This document shows positions 34,596-43,333 of a DNA stretch of 45,016 nucleotides, in pieces (the first letter of the stretch is position 1; each line of letters begins with the position of its first letter). A model generated the notes under the pieces. That model saw nothing but the letters and a program-made list of their open reading frames with translations, did not search any database and had not been told where the DNA came from. Both the position numbers and the translations under genes were made by a program. The DNA lies in contig QKGI01000153.1 of assembly GCA_003250475.1 (NCBI GenBank), positions 1-45,016 on the forward strand. The letters are read 5' to 3'. Source of the DNA: Bacteroidota bacterium (GTDB lineage: Bacteria; Bacteroidota; Bacteroidia; Bacteroidales; VadinHA17).

Positions 34596-35185
34596 TCTGT
34601 TGTTTTCTTAGTTGCCATTTTTTCTTTTACTACCCAGTAAAGTCCCTTGATGTCGGACCGCATTTCAGGTATTAACAGGTTAATTGCAATACATTCAACC
34701 GCACCCATAATAGCCCAGACCAGCATGAAATAGTAAAAGAGGGGAATAAAACCGATAGTAAACAGGGAGATAAAAAAGCCTCCCTCGATATACCCTCCGG
34801 CTTTTGTTGTATAGAGATGATAGGTTGGAAATTTCCTGAATTTGATCAGGGAAACAATAACCGTTGACACCAGCATGATGATCATAATAATAAAGCTCAC
34901 CATATGAGGCCTGATGTCATCCATCCTGAAGACAAAAATGCCGATAAATGCAAGCACATATGTGAAATTGTCAGCAAAACCGTCAAGTTTTGCACCTATC
35001 TCAGTCTCCTGTTTCAGTCTGCGCGCAATGAAGCCGTCGAGTGCATCGGACAGAAGGTTTATTATCAGGAAAATTGCGAACAGGCGTTCATTACCTGAGA
35101 TGATGAAATACAGAATAACCGGATCAATTACAAGCCGGTAGGAAGTAATGATGTTCGGAATAGTCAGAAACTCATTCTTTCTCAT
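34592..35185 (-). CDS. CDP-alcohol phosphatidyltransferase (PgsA/PssA-like)
   Basis: A 197-residue inner-membrane enzyme with the complete active-site motif in DALDGFIARRLKQETEIG followed by AKLDGFAD (DGx2ARx8Gx3Dx3D), near residues 47-72. The lead-in IPNIITSYRLVIDPVI resembles phosphatidylglycerophosphate synthase N-termini. Length fits PgsA-type enzymes. It heads the 4-base-overlap operon with TauE/SafE and CdsA-like genes. The acceptor (glycerol phosphate, serine, inositol phosphate or other) cannot be decided from the motif. Confidence 0.9.
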   Translation of the reverse strand: MRKNEFLTIPNIITSYRLVIDPVILYFIISGNERLFAIFLIINLLSDALDGFIARRLKQETEIGAKLDGFADNFTYVLAFIGIFVFRMDDIRPHMVSFIIMIIMLVSTVIVSLIKFRKFPTYHLYTTKAGGYIEGGFFISLFTIGFIPLFYYFMLVWAIMGAVECIAINLLIPEMRSDIKGLYWVVKEKMATKKTTE

Positions 35186-35283
35186 CAGTTTACATGCTTT
35201 AATAAACCCGTTATTCCAGGGTGCTCAAGCAAAATTCTGACAAAGCTTTAGCAAATATGGCTAAAAAACCAATAGGAGGTAAT

Positions 35284-38064
35284 CTAAAAATCACCTTCGG
35301 CATTACCGAAGATCCTGAAATTATATGTAAGCATAAAAATTGGCCGTGCAAAGATTGTCATCTGGTAGCCCTTGACCTCTCCATTCTCGTTCTTAAAGAA
35401 TATCGAGTACGGATTTTTTCTTCCGAGCACATTATATATCGTTGCAGTGAGAGATGAATGATTTAGCTTTTTAGCGCGAAGGTTTCCGTTTATGGTAGCT
35501 GACATATCGAGTCTCATGTAATACGGAATGCGGTAATCGTTTCGCAAAGAGTAATATACATGACTTGAGTTATAGAAATCGTAGAATGCAACCGGGTAAG
35601 TAATGGGTCTTCCGGAACTGTAAACAAAGTTGGATGTCAGGTTGAAACGCCTGGAAGCTTTTGCGTTAACTACTATTTTCAGGTCATGCGGCTTGTCATA
35701 ATTAGCCGGGAAATAGTTGCCGCCGTTCACTTTTTCTTCTTCGAAGCGCCCATCAACCCTCATGAAAACCCTTGAATATGTATAACTTATCCACCCGGTC
35801 ACGTTGCCGGTCTGTTTTTTCACCATCAGCTCGATACCATATGCTTTCCCGTCGCCGTTAATGATGTCAGTTTCAAGGTGTTCATTCATTAAAAGTTCGG
35901 CTCCGCCCTTATAGTCAAGGGTATTTTTCAGCCATTTATAATATGCCTCAACAGAAGTCTCGATAGCCTTACGGTCAAAATTGACGTAGTAGCCAGCCGA
36001 AACCTGGTCTCCTCTCTGGGGTTTTATGTAGCTGTCGCTCAGTTTCCAGATATCGACGGGAGACATTGAGGTCGTGTTTGATATCATGTGAAGGTACTGA
36101 AATGCTCTCTGGGCTCCTATTTTAACCGAGGAAGAGGGTGTAAGGATGAAGCGAGAAGAAAACCTGAAGTCAAGGCCCGGATATACATTTATTATTTCCT
36201 TACTTCCATATGTTATTGTGTCGGTAATATTTTCAACTCTCCTGGGCATGTCTTCATAGTATGTGAATTCAGTGCCTGGGCCGAAGTTGGAATAGAGAGT
36301 CCCGCGTATGCCGGCAGAGACTGATATTCTGGGAGTTATCTCGTATTCGTCGCTTAGATAAAGAGAAGGTTCAAGAGCACGTTCCCTCTCCATAACCATA
36401 GGTGTGATCCGTGAATAATCGCCAAAGGGTTCTCGTCTTCCGGGGTCCAGTGTGTAGTAGGTGGCATCAACACCGAATTCCAGTTTGTTCGTTGCCGATG
36501 AATTGAATGTAAAATCAGCCCTGGCTATCTTCTGGTTAAGATTATAGAATGTGTACTGGTATTCTGTTGAATCCGATTTGGAGGTCAGCCTGTACTGGTA
36601 GTCACTTGTTATGGCAAAAAACTGTGCAGAAAGTCTCCTGCTGAATGAATGTTTCCATTTCAGCGTTGCTGCCTTGTTCCCGTAATTGAATCCGCTCTCC
36701 ATGAAGTAATCGAACCTGTCATTACTAAGGTATCCTGAGAGTGAAAGCGAGTTTTTCTCGTTGATATTTGCGCTGAGGGTTCCCTGCAGGTCATAAAACC
36801 CGGCTGAGCTGTTTCTGAGTTTGACATCGTTGAGCATTCCGAGCAGCCAGTCGGAATATGTTGTACGGGCGCCAAGAACGAACGAAACCTTATCTTTCAC
36901 TACCGGGCCGTCAACCATGATCCTGCCTGTGACAGGGCTGATTCCACCGCTTACCTTGACTTTTTCCGTGTTACCTTCAACAGGAATGATCTCCATGACA
37001 GACGATAACCTGCCGCCGTATCGTGCCGGCATACCACTCTTGAAGAGGGTGACGTCAGTTATCAGGTCGGAATTGAATGCCGAGAAAAAACCGAAGAAGT
37101 GGGATGCATTAATTATAGGTGCATAATTAAGGAGTATCAGATTCTGGTCGGTGCTGCCTCCACGAACATTGAATCCACTGGATGCTTCTCCCACTGTCTG
37201 GATACCGGGGAGCATCAGTGAGCTTTTCAGCAGGTCAGCCTCACCCAGACCCAGTGGTATTTGTTTAAGCATTTTGACATTTATCTTTTCAATGCCGATC
37301 CGGGAATTTCTGACATTGTTCTCGCGGTTGGCGGAGACAATCACTTCATTCAGCTGGCTGGGACTCTGGGTCATGTTGACATCAAGCGAGCCGTCAGAGT
37401 AGATTAAGACATTGCGGCTGGAGGATTTCATGCCAATCATCCTGTATTCGATACGGTACTGGCCGGGAGGAAGGGATATCGAATAGAATCCCACGCTGTT
37501 TGTCATCGCACCCGACTTAAGCTTATCGACATAGACCACCGCGCTGGGAATCCCTTCTCCGTCGGAGGCATCTCTTACCACTCCGGTCAGTGTAACCCTT
37601 TCAGGCTGCCTGGAGGCTACCGGTCTCCCGATCCTGAATAACCTGTACTCTTCGTTTACAGATGATTCTTCTGTTTGTATCACAGGCCTGGCAAATTCAG
37701 CTGATGAAGCCTCGGCATAACGCTTCCGGAGGTATTCGTCATACTCCTTTCCGAAGCCTGTCTTAATGGAGTATCCCTTTGAAAGGATGATCCTGTTATC
37801 CTCTGTTATCATAAACAACAGCCCGTTACGTCTCAGCGTTCTGTCAAGTAGTCCGTCAAGAGAGCTGTTATCTGCATTGATATTCAGGTAAAGACTGTCG
37901 GTCCATCCGGGGGCGTAGTATATCCTTACCGGAACCTTTTTTTCAATCGTATCGACAAGGTCATCAAAAAGAATCTGGTTAAACTGGAATGTAAGATTAT
38001 TGACCTGCCCTTTAAGATAGATGGCTGAACCAAGTAAAATGATGATTAAGAATAACTTTCTCAT
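35284..38064 (-). CDS. TonB-dependent receptor with STN and carboxypeptidase-like N-terminal domains
   Basis: A 926-residue outer-membrane receptor. Signal peptide (residues 1-19), then a short secretin/TonB N-terminal domain (20-95: LRRNGLLFMITEDNRIILSK), a carboxypeptidase-regulatory-like domain (150-235: VTLTGVVRDASDGEGIPSAV), a plug (245-370: SSGFNVRGGSTDQNLILLNYAPI, MPARYGGRLSSVMEI) and a 22-strand type barrel to the end. The STN domain in other systems contacts an inner-membrane anti-sigma factor, but no sigma/anti-sigma pair is nearby. It is 2 bp downstream of a 258-aa secreted protein gene. The ligand is unknown; unlike SusC loci, no SusD is present. Confidence 0.92.
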   Translation of the reverse strand: MRKLFLIIILLGSAIYLKGQVNNLTFQFNQILFDDLVDTIEKKVPVRIYYAPGWTDSLYLNINADNSSLDGLLDRTLRRNGLLFMITEDNRIILSKGYSIKTGFGKEYDEYLRKRYAEASSAEFARPVIQTEESSVNEEYRLFRIGRPVASRQPERVTLTGVVRDASDGEGIPSAVVYVDKLKSGAMTNSVGFYSISLPPGQYRIEYRMIGMKSSSRNVLIYSDGSLDVNMTQSPSQLNEVIVSANRENNVRNSRIGIEKINVKMLKQIPLGLGEADLLKSSLMLPGIQTVGEASSGFNVRGGSTDQNLILLNYAPIINASHFFGFFSAFNSDLITDVTLFKSGMPARYGGRLSSVMEIIPVEGNTEKVKVSGGISPVTGRIMVDGPVVKDKVSFVLGARTTYSDWLLGMLNDVKLRNSSAGFYDLQGTLSANINEKNSLSLSGYLSNDRFDYFMESGFNYGNKAATLKWKHSFSRRLSAQFFAITSDYQYRLTSKSDSTEYQYTFYNLNQKIARADFTFNSSATNKLEFGVDATYYTLDPGRREPFGDYSRITPMVMERERALEPSLYLSDEYEITPRISVSAGIRGTLYSNFGPGTEFTYYEDMPRRVENITDTITYGSKEIINVYPGLDFRFSSRFILTPSSSVKIGAQRAFQYLHMISNTTSMSPVDIWKLSDSYIKPQRGDQVSAGYYVNFDRKAIETSVEAYYKWLKNTLDYKGGAELLMNEHLETDIINGDGKAYGIELMVKKQTGNVTGWISYTYSRVFMRVDGRFEEEKVNGGNYFPANYDKPHDLKIVVNAKASRRFNLTSNFVYSSGRPITYPVAFYDFYNSSHVYYSLRNDYRIPYYMRLDMSATINGNLRAKKLNHSSLTATIYNVLGRKNPYSIFFKNENGEVKGYQMTIFARPIFMLTYNFRIFGNAEGDF

Positions 38065-38066
38065 TG

Positions 38067-38843
38067 TTAATGACTGACGCCCGTCTGACCGTCAAATAGT
38101 GTTAGCACATTTATAATGTCACGTTTGCCTGCTTTGCGAACTTTCAGGTTGCGTCGTTCAATAATTTTCCTCATCTCCAATGACCGTACCCCGAATATTT
38201 TGAAGAATTTCGAGTTGGAGGCTATCTTCATATACCCGTTCTCTGTCATCACATAACCGGTGGGAGCGTAGAAATACTCATTAATACCACTTCGCTGATG
38301 TACAACTGATCTGTGTTTGATCAGGTATCTGCTGGGACCGTCATATGCCAGCTCATAAAACCCCGGGGGAAGACCTCTCGAGTCATCCGTTCCTCCGTAG
38401 TACCGGAACCGCAGGGTATCATCTCTGAAGTAAAGTGTAAAAGAGCTGATGATATCTTTATTAATGGCTATCTGAAATGTTTTATTGCCAAAATTGTTTT
38501 CAAGTTCAGGAAATACAACTTCATCAGTATAGGTGTCATACTCCAGCATAAGGTTGTCATATTTTCTGCCGCTGACAGTAATCGAAGCCGTACGGTCTTT
38601 CTGATAAAAGAGCAGGGGCTTATGTTTCGCCCTGTAATGGTAAGGGTAATAGTCATTTCCGTTGATGAATGCATATTCAGTTCCTGTTCTGACCGTATAA
38701 ATACTGTCGAGAAAAGCCCTGTTTCCGGATTCGAGTGTTGCATAAGTGCTTAACATCCTGCCATTGATGGCAGATGATTCCTGCTGGGCACAAACGCATA
38801 CAACACAAAGATGAAACAATAACAGAAATGAAATTCTTTTCAT
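38067..38843 (-). CDS. Secreted protein of unknown function linked to TonB receptor
   Basis: A 258-residue protein with a signal peptide (LLLFHLCVVCVCAQ, cleavage near residue 20). I do not recognise a family. The body contains alternating strands (TASITVSGRKYDNLMLEYDTYTDEVVFP, GFYELAYDGPSRYLIKHRSVVH) and a basic C-terminal region (RKIIERRNLKVRKAGKRDI). The receptor gene starts 2 bp after its stop, so the two are surely co-expressed and probably work together at the outer membrane. Confidence 0.7.
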   Translation of the reverse strand: MKRISFLLLFHLCVVCVCAQQESSAINGRMLSTYATLESGNRAFLDSIYTVRTGTEYAFINGNDYYPYHYRAKHKPLLFYQKDRTASITVSGRKYDNLMLEYDTYTDEVVFPELENNFGNKTFQIAINKDIISSFTLYFRDDTLRFRYYGGTDDSRGLPPGFYELAYDGPSRYLIKHRSVVHQRSGINEYFYAPTGYVMTENGYMKIASNSKFFKIFGVRSLEMRKIIERRNLKVRKAGKRDIINVLTLFDGQTGVSH

Positions 38844-38870
38844 TGCAGGTCCATTGGATGAAAATTAAGC

Positions 38871-38892
38871 CGAAATAACAAATATTATTTCG
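38871..38892. promoter_or_regulatory. 8-bp inverted repeat in the TonB-receptor divergent promoter region
   Basis: Perfect arms CGAAATAA (38871-38878) and TTATTTCG (38885-38892) with a 6-base spacer, 28 bp upstream of the 258-aa gene start. The spacing between arms fits a dimer-binding operator. No T run supports a terminator. Confidence 0.45.
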
Positions 38893-38974
38893 AATATGAG
38901 TCCAGTTAACATAATTTAATGCTTTTCCTGCCCGATTTCTTGCCGGGAAGTGTCAGGCGGGAGTAATTAAATCC

Positions 38975-38982
38975 TATTTTTG
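38975..38982 (+). promoter_or_regulatory. Candidate Bacteroidota -7 promoter box for the DUF4249 gene
   Basis: TATTTTTG fully matches the TAnnTTTG consensus, about 52 bp before the start codon at 39035. The -33 TTTG partner is not clear. Confidence 0.4.
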
Positions 38983-39034
38983 TCAATTCTACTGAACCGG
39001 AATTATCAATAAAAATTAAACTAAGGAAGGCAAC

Positions 39035-40258
39035 ATGGTTAAAAGATGGCATAAGATTACCTTTGTTTTGTTCGCCTCCTTTATTTTAGTAACCTGTATT
39101 GATCCTTATACTCCTGACCTCAGGAAGTTCGAATCACGTCTCGTTGTTGATGCACTTGTGACCGATGAGGAGGCTTCAAACTATGTACGGCTCTCCCAGA
39201 CAGTAGAGGCTCCGGATGACGCGGCGCTACCCATAAGCGGTGCCACGGTGACCATCTCCGATGATCTTGGTAATACTACAACCCTTGAGGAGAGGTACCC
39301 GGGTGATTACCGCACTGACAGCCTTCTCTTCAGGGGAATCGTCGGGAGGACCTATACCCTGCACATTGAGACAACTGACGGAGACGTCTATGAATCAGAA
39401 CCATGCATTATGTACCCGGTCCCGGGTATTGATAGTCTCTATTATGGAAGGGATCAATTATTCTCTGAAGAAACAGGGACTTTCAACGAAGGAATTACAT
39501 TCTACATTGACACCAGGGATGAAACTGCGGGCAGTTACTACCGCTGGTCATATGATGAGTGGTGGAAGTTTACTGTTCAGGAGCCTAAAACATATGACTA
39601 TATTAACGATTCGACAATTATCCCGCTGGCAGAGATAAGGAGCACCTGCTATGCATATAACCGTTCGAACACCATTGATATCGAAAATACCTTTTCAGGT
39701 CATTCGGGTGATTTCATTAAGAAGCCGGTACTCTTTGTGTCTTCATCAGAGAGCGACAGGCTGATGATACAATACTGCGTTGAGGTCAGGCAAATGTCAC
39801 TGTCAGCAAGGGAATACGAATTCTGGCACCTCATGACAGAGATCAATAAAGCCGGCGGTGACATTTTTGACAAGCAACCCTTTCAGGTATTCAGTAACAT
39901 CACTAATAAATCCGACGGTGATGACCAGGTAATCGGTTTCTTTCAGGTCTCAGCCGTTGAGACGAAGCGTATGTATGTCACATACAGGGAAATAGACGAG
40001 CTTGATCTCCCGATGTATTACTATGATTGTGGCAGGATTGAGAAGGGGGAGGTTGACTATCCTCCTCCCGGAGCCGGAAGAGGATTGACTTTTAACATGA
40101 TATATGCAGCATTCCTGAACTCCGGATACACATTCATTAAGCCTATATATACTCCTGAAGGTGAGCTTTACAGACTTGCTTTTGTGTGGCCTGAATGTGC
40201 CGACTGCACTATCAGGGGGAGCCTTAAAAAACCATGGTTCTGGGTTGACCTGTTATAA
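39035..40258 (+). CDS. DUF4249 domain-containing lipoprotein
   Basis: A 407-residue lipoprotein: hydrophobic leader (ITFVLFASFILVTC) with lipobox Cys near residue 21, then CIDPYTPDLRKFESRLVVDALVTDE, the characteristic opening of DUF4249 proteins. The N-terminal 130 residues look like an Ig-type domain (ISGATVTISDDLGNTTTLEE, GIVGRTYTLHIETTDGDVYES); the C-terminal part ends near a CADCTIRGSLKKPWFWV motif. In Bacteroidota DUF4249 lipoproteins often accompany TonB receptors, as here with the divergent receptor. A 792-aa gene follows after 14 bp. The molecular role is not established. Confidence 0.88.
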   Translation: MVKRWHKITFVLFASFILVTCIDPYTPDLRKFESRLVVDALVTDEEASNYVRLSQTVEAPDDAALPISGATVTISDDLGNTTTLEERYPGDYRTDSLLFRGIVGRTYTLHIETTDGDVYESEPCIMYPVPGIDSLYYGRDQLFSEETGTFNEGITFYIDTRDETAGSYYRWSYDEWWKFTVQEPKTYDYINDSTIIPLAEIRSTCYAYNRSNTIDIENTFSGHSGDFIKKPVLFVSSSESDRLMIQYCVEVRQMSLSAREYEFWHLMTEINKAGGDIFDKQPFQVFSNITNKSDGDDQVIGFFQVSAVETKRMYVTYREIDELDLPMYYYDCGRIEKGEVDYPPPGAGRGLTFNMIYAAFLNSGYTFIKPIYTPEGELYRLAFVWPECADCTIRGSLKKPWFWVDLL

Positions 40259-40272
40259 AATATTGTTGATGG

Positions 40273-42651
40273 ATGAATAAACAAAAGCGCAACCACGTTC
40301 AGCACTTCACGAGAGGCATTTTGCTCTCTCTTGCTGCTGGTTTTGTTTTCCATGCTTCCGTATCCGGGCAGGCCGCCGGAGAAAGCATTTCAAGCATCAG
40401 TTACGGAACCGGTAACATGGAGGAGATCTACCTGCAGACAGACAGGGATATCTACATTGCAGGGGAGGAGGTCTTTTTCAGAACAGTGCAGTCAGGAAGA
40501 CTGACGCACGATCCGGGAACCATAAGCAAGGTGGTGTATGTTGATCTCCTTGACAGCTACAGGACGCCTGTCAAACAGGTAAGGACTGGTACCGACGGGG
40601 TTAATGGCGCCGGTGTCTTCAGAATACCTGACACCCTTCGGACAGGCAATTACTTTATCCGGTCATTTACCAACCTGATGAAGAACTACCCGCAGGCGTT
40701 GTTTGCATATAAGAGAATTTCCGTCCTGAATCCCTTTGAGAATCTCAACAGGATGAAAATCCCACCTTCAGATCATCAGCCTGACAGCATAGTATTTTTT
40801 CCTGAAACCGGGCACCTTGTTTCAGGCCTGGAGACCCGTACCGGCGTGAAATGTTTTAACGGAGAAGGTGATCCTGTTGTAACCAGTGGCCTGGTGTTGA
40901 GTAATGGGGGCGATACTCTTGCCAGATTCAGAACTGACAGGTATGGCACAGCACTATTTACGATCACACCTCCTGACAGCGGGTCATTATTCCTAACCAC
41001 CTCCGACGGCAAAGGCGCAGGAAGGAGATTTGCCATGCCTCCTGTCAGCAGCAGCGGTGTCACCTTCAGGATCCTCCCGGAAGACAGGTCTGGATCCTTG
41101 ACTATATCCCTGGAGGCTAGCCACGACTTCAGGGCAGGTGCGGTAAAGATATCCTATTCACCGGTAGCTTCAGCCTCTATTGAGAAATCGACCACTGTGA
41201 ACGGCCAGAACAGTGTCACTTTTGCCCGGGGGACACTACCGGCAGGCCTGGCAAGGATAACGGTATCTGATATGACAGGAACTGAACTTGGCTCAAGGTG
41301 GTATTATCATGAAACAAAGCCGGACATCAGGCTTGACGTTTCAGTTTCTTCAGGCAGGGTGGCCCCGCGTGAAAAAGAGGAACTAACCATCAGGGCAGTT
41401 GATGGGAACGGATCTCCGGTCAAGGCGGGAATCTCTGTTTCAGTGGTAAAACCGGCCCTGATGATGGAAAACCATTATGCAGACCTGGCAAGAAAGATTC
41501 AGTTGCCATCGATGCAGGCTTTCAGGACCGAGACGGTTCTGCCTGATATTAATGATTATCTTATCTTCTGCGATGAGAACGGCAGCCTCCAAAACAGTGA
41601 CGGCAATAAGACGGAGCTCAGATATCTGCCGGAACCGGAGGGGCATCTGGTCAGTGGCGTTGTCAGGGACAAAAATACAGGAGAACCGATAGCCGGGGAA
41701 GACCTGTCATTATCTATTGTCGGGAGAACAGCCCGGTGTAGTTTTGCCAAAACAGGATCCACGGGTGAGTTCAGCTTCCCGATAAGGGAATTCGGGAAAA
41801 GGGAGATAGTTATACAACGGCTCTCCCCGGAAGCCAATGGCTATTTTGTCGACCTTAATGATCCGTTCCTCTTTGAGATGAAGCTGGACCAACAGCCGGG
41901 GTCATATTATCCTGACACAACAAAACTGAAGGATCTGAACGATGCGATCATCAGCATGCAGGTCCAGAATATTTACAACTCTTACCTGAGGAAAAAGACA
42001 GTAAGACTGGCCGGGGAAGATTTCCCCGATTTTTTCGGAGAGCCTGACCGCATAATTTTACTCTCTGAATTTATTGAGCTGACGACAGTCCGTGAGGTAT
42101 TTAAGGAGATAGTTCCGGGTCTCTCGGCTTCAGGGAGAAACGAGAGGAGCAGCCTCCGGCTAGTCAACAGGAATCCGGGACTACCATTCAATGGTCCTCC
42201 GCTTGTGATTGTTGACGGTATACCTGTCTATGATCTTGATAAGCTTCTTGATGTTCCCTCTTCACTCGTAGAGAGGATAGAGGTCTTCAATACACGATAT
42301 TTCATCGGTGATATCATCCTTGACGGGATAATCAATATAGTATCCTATAAAGGAGATCTAAGCCTGATGGATTTTGACAGATCAATATTCAGGCAGGAAT
42401 ATAACCTACTCCTTGACAGTTACGATTTGATTACGCCTGATTATTCTTCAGACGCTCTTAAAATGAGCCGCATCCCTGATTACAGGAATACTCTTTTCTG
42501 GGATCCGGCTATTAAAACAGATAATGGAGGCAATGCTTCAGCATCGTTCTGGACTTCCGACGAACCCGGGGAATATTATGTGATAGTAGAGGGAATAACC
42601 GCCGACGGAAGGCGCGGACGAAGCGTGACATCATTCTTTGTACTCAAGTAA
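40273..42651 (+). CDS. Large secreted protein with MG2-like and TonB-plug-like domains
   Basis: A 792-residue exported protein (signal peptide ends near SVSGQ, residue 33). Residues 50-150 resemble the macroglobulin MG2 domain (EEIYLQTDRDIYIAGEEVFF). Residues ~360-400 look like a second Ig-type domain, ~456-515 like a carboxypeptidase-regulatory domain (HLVSGVVRDKNTGEPIAGED), and 640-692 like a TonB receptor plug remnant (PLVIVDGIPVYDLDKLL, SLVERIEVFNTRYF) without a barrel. The end (760-792: SFWTSDEPGEYYVIVEGI) resembles the closing part of alpha-2-macroglobulin-like proteins. It lies 14 bp after DUF4249. Probably part of the surface complex with the divergent receptor. Confidence 0.8.
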   Translation: MNKQKRNHVQHFTRGILLSLAAGFVFHASVSGQAAGESISSISYGTGNMEEIYLQTDRDIYIAGEEVFFRTVQSGRLTHDPGTISKVVYVDLLDSYRTPVKQVRTGTDGVNGAGVFRIPDTLRTGNYFIRSFTNLMKNYPQALFAYKRISVLNPFENLNRMKIPPSDHQPDSIVFFPETGHLVSGLETRTGVKCFNGEGDPVVTSGLVLSNGGDTLARFRTDRYGTALFTITPPDSGSLFLTTSDGKGAGRRFAMPPVSSSGVTFRILPEDRSGSLTISLEASHDFRAGAVKISYSPVASASIEKSTTVNGQNSVTFARGTLPAGLARITVSDMTGTELGSRWYYHETKPDIRLDVSVSSGRVAPREKEELTIRAVDGNGSPVKAGISVSVVKPALMMENHYADLARKIQLPSMQAFRTETVLPDINDYLIFCDENGSLQNSDGNKTELRYLPEPEGHLVSGVVRDKNTGEPIAGEDLSLSIVGRTARCSFAKTGSTGEFSFPIREFGKREIVIQRLSPEANGYFVDLNDPFLFEMKLDQQPGSYYPDTTKLKDLNDAIISMQVQNIYNSYLRKKTVRLAGEDFPDFFGEPDRIILLSEFIELTTVREVFKEIVPGLSASGRNERSSLRLVNRNPGLPFNGPPLVIVDGIPVYDLDKLLDVPSSLVERIEVFNTRYFIGDIILDGIINIVSYKGDLSLMDFDRSIFRQEYNLLLDSYDLITPDYSSDALKMSRIPDYRNTLFWDPAIKTDNGGNASASFWTSDEPGEYYVIVEGITADGRRGRSVTSFFVLK

Positions 42652-42823
42652 CAGCAATAAGAGTTTCTCCGGTATAGACCCGGATTGATGTGTGCTGTCA
42701 GCCGGTGACAAGGAGTGGCAAATTTCCGGTTCAAACAACCCTTTACGGAAAAATGGTGTAATTTTATGAGTCTGTTCTCTGCTAAAGAAGAGACAGGGTT
42801 ATATCAGAACAACAGCGTGTCGT

Positions 42824-43222
42824 ATGAAACGAGCTTTATTACTGATATTTATTGTCCTGATTTCCTCTTGCAGCTCTTACAGGAGAGCTGCTACTGACCT
42901 TAAGGAAGATGACCTGGTCATTATAAGGAAGTATGTCGGCAGTTATATAGATCACCGGATGACAGGACCTGAGAACTATGACGGACCACATTTAATCTGG
43001 ATTAAGACCTCCATGGAGGATGTCTACGGCATCATTTCTGCCTATGGCAGAAGGTGTGACTTCACGGAGGGTGACAGATTATATCTTAGAAGGGTATTTT
43101 ACAGTCCCGGGATAATATCCGGTTACTGGGTTTATTACATTGAAAATGATGCTTCTGTATCTTACCGGGCGACGGACCTGCAACATGACCGGGAGGTTTA
43201 TATCAAGTCATGGTTTGAATAA
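42824..43222 (+). CDS. Small lipoprotein, function unknown
   Basis: A 132-residue lipoprotein (leader ALLLIFIVLISSC, lipobox Cys16). I do not recognise a family. The mature part (SYRRAATDLKEDDLVIIRKYVG, then IWIKTSMEDVYGIISAYGRRC, and RRVFYSPGIISGYWVYYI) is a compact alpha/beta-looking stretch. It stands between the 792-aa gene (172 bp away) and nhaA (111 bp away). Confidence 0.65.
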   Translation: MKRALLLIFIVLISSCSSYRRAATDLKEDDLVIIRKYVGSYIDHRMTGPENYDGPHLIWIKTSMEDVYGIISAYGRRCDFTEGDRLYLRRVFYSPGIISGYWVYYIENDASVSYRATDLQHDREVYIKSWFE

Positions 43223-43277
43223 CTGCCAATCATCATTATTTTGTGAAACCGGGCCGGATTACAAAAGTGCTATATTA

Positions 43278-43292
43278 AGGTTTGGTAAACCT
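43278..43292. promoter_or_regulatory. 6-bp inverted repeat upstream of nhaA
   Basis: AGGTTTGGTAAACCT has perfect 6-bp arms around GGT, 41 bp before the nhaA start. It may be an operator or weak leader hairpin; unproven. Confidence 0.3.
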
Positions 43293-43333
43293 CATGAACG
43301 ATCCGACGGTATAGGATAAACAGGAGTAAATCT

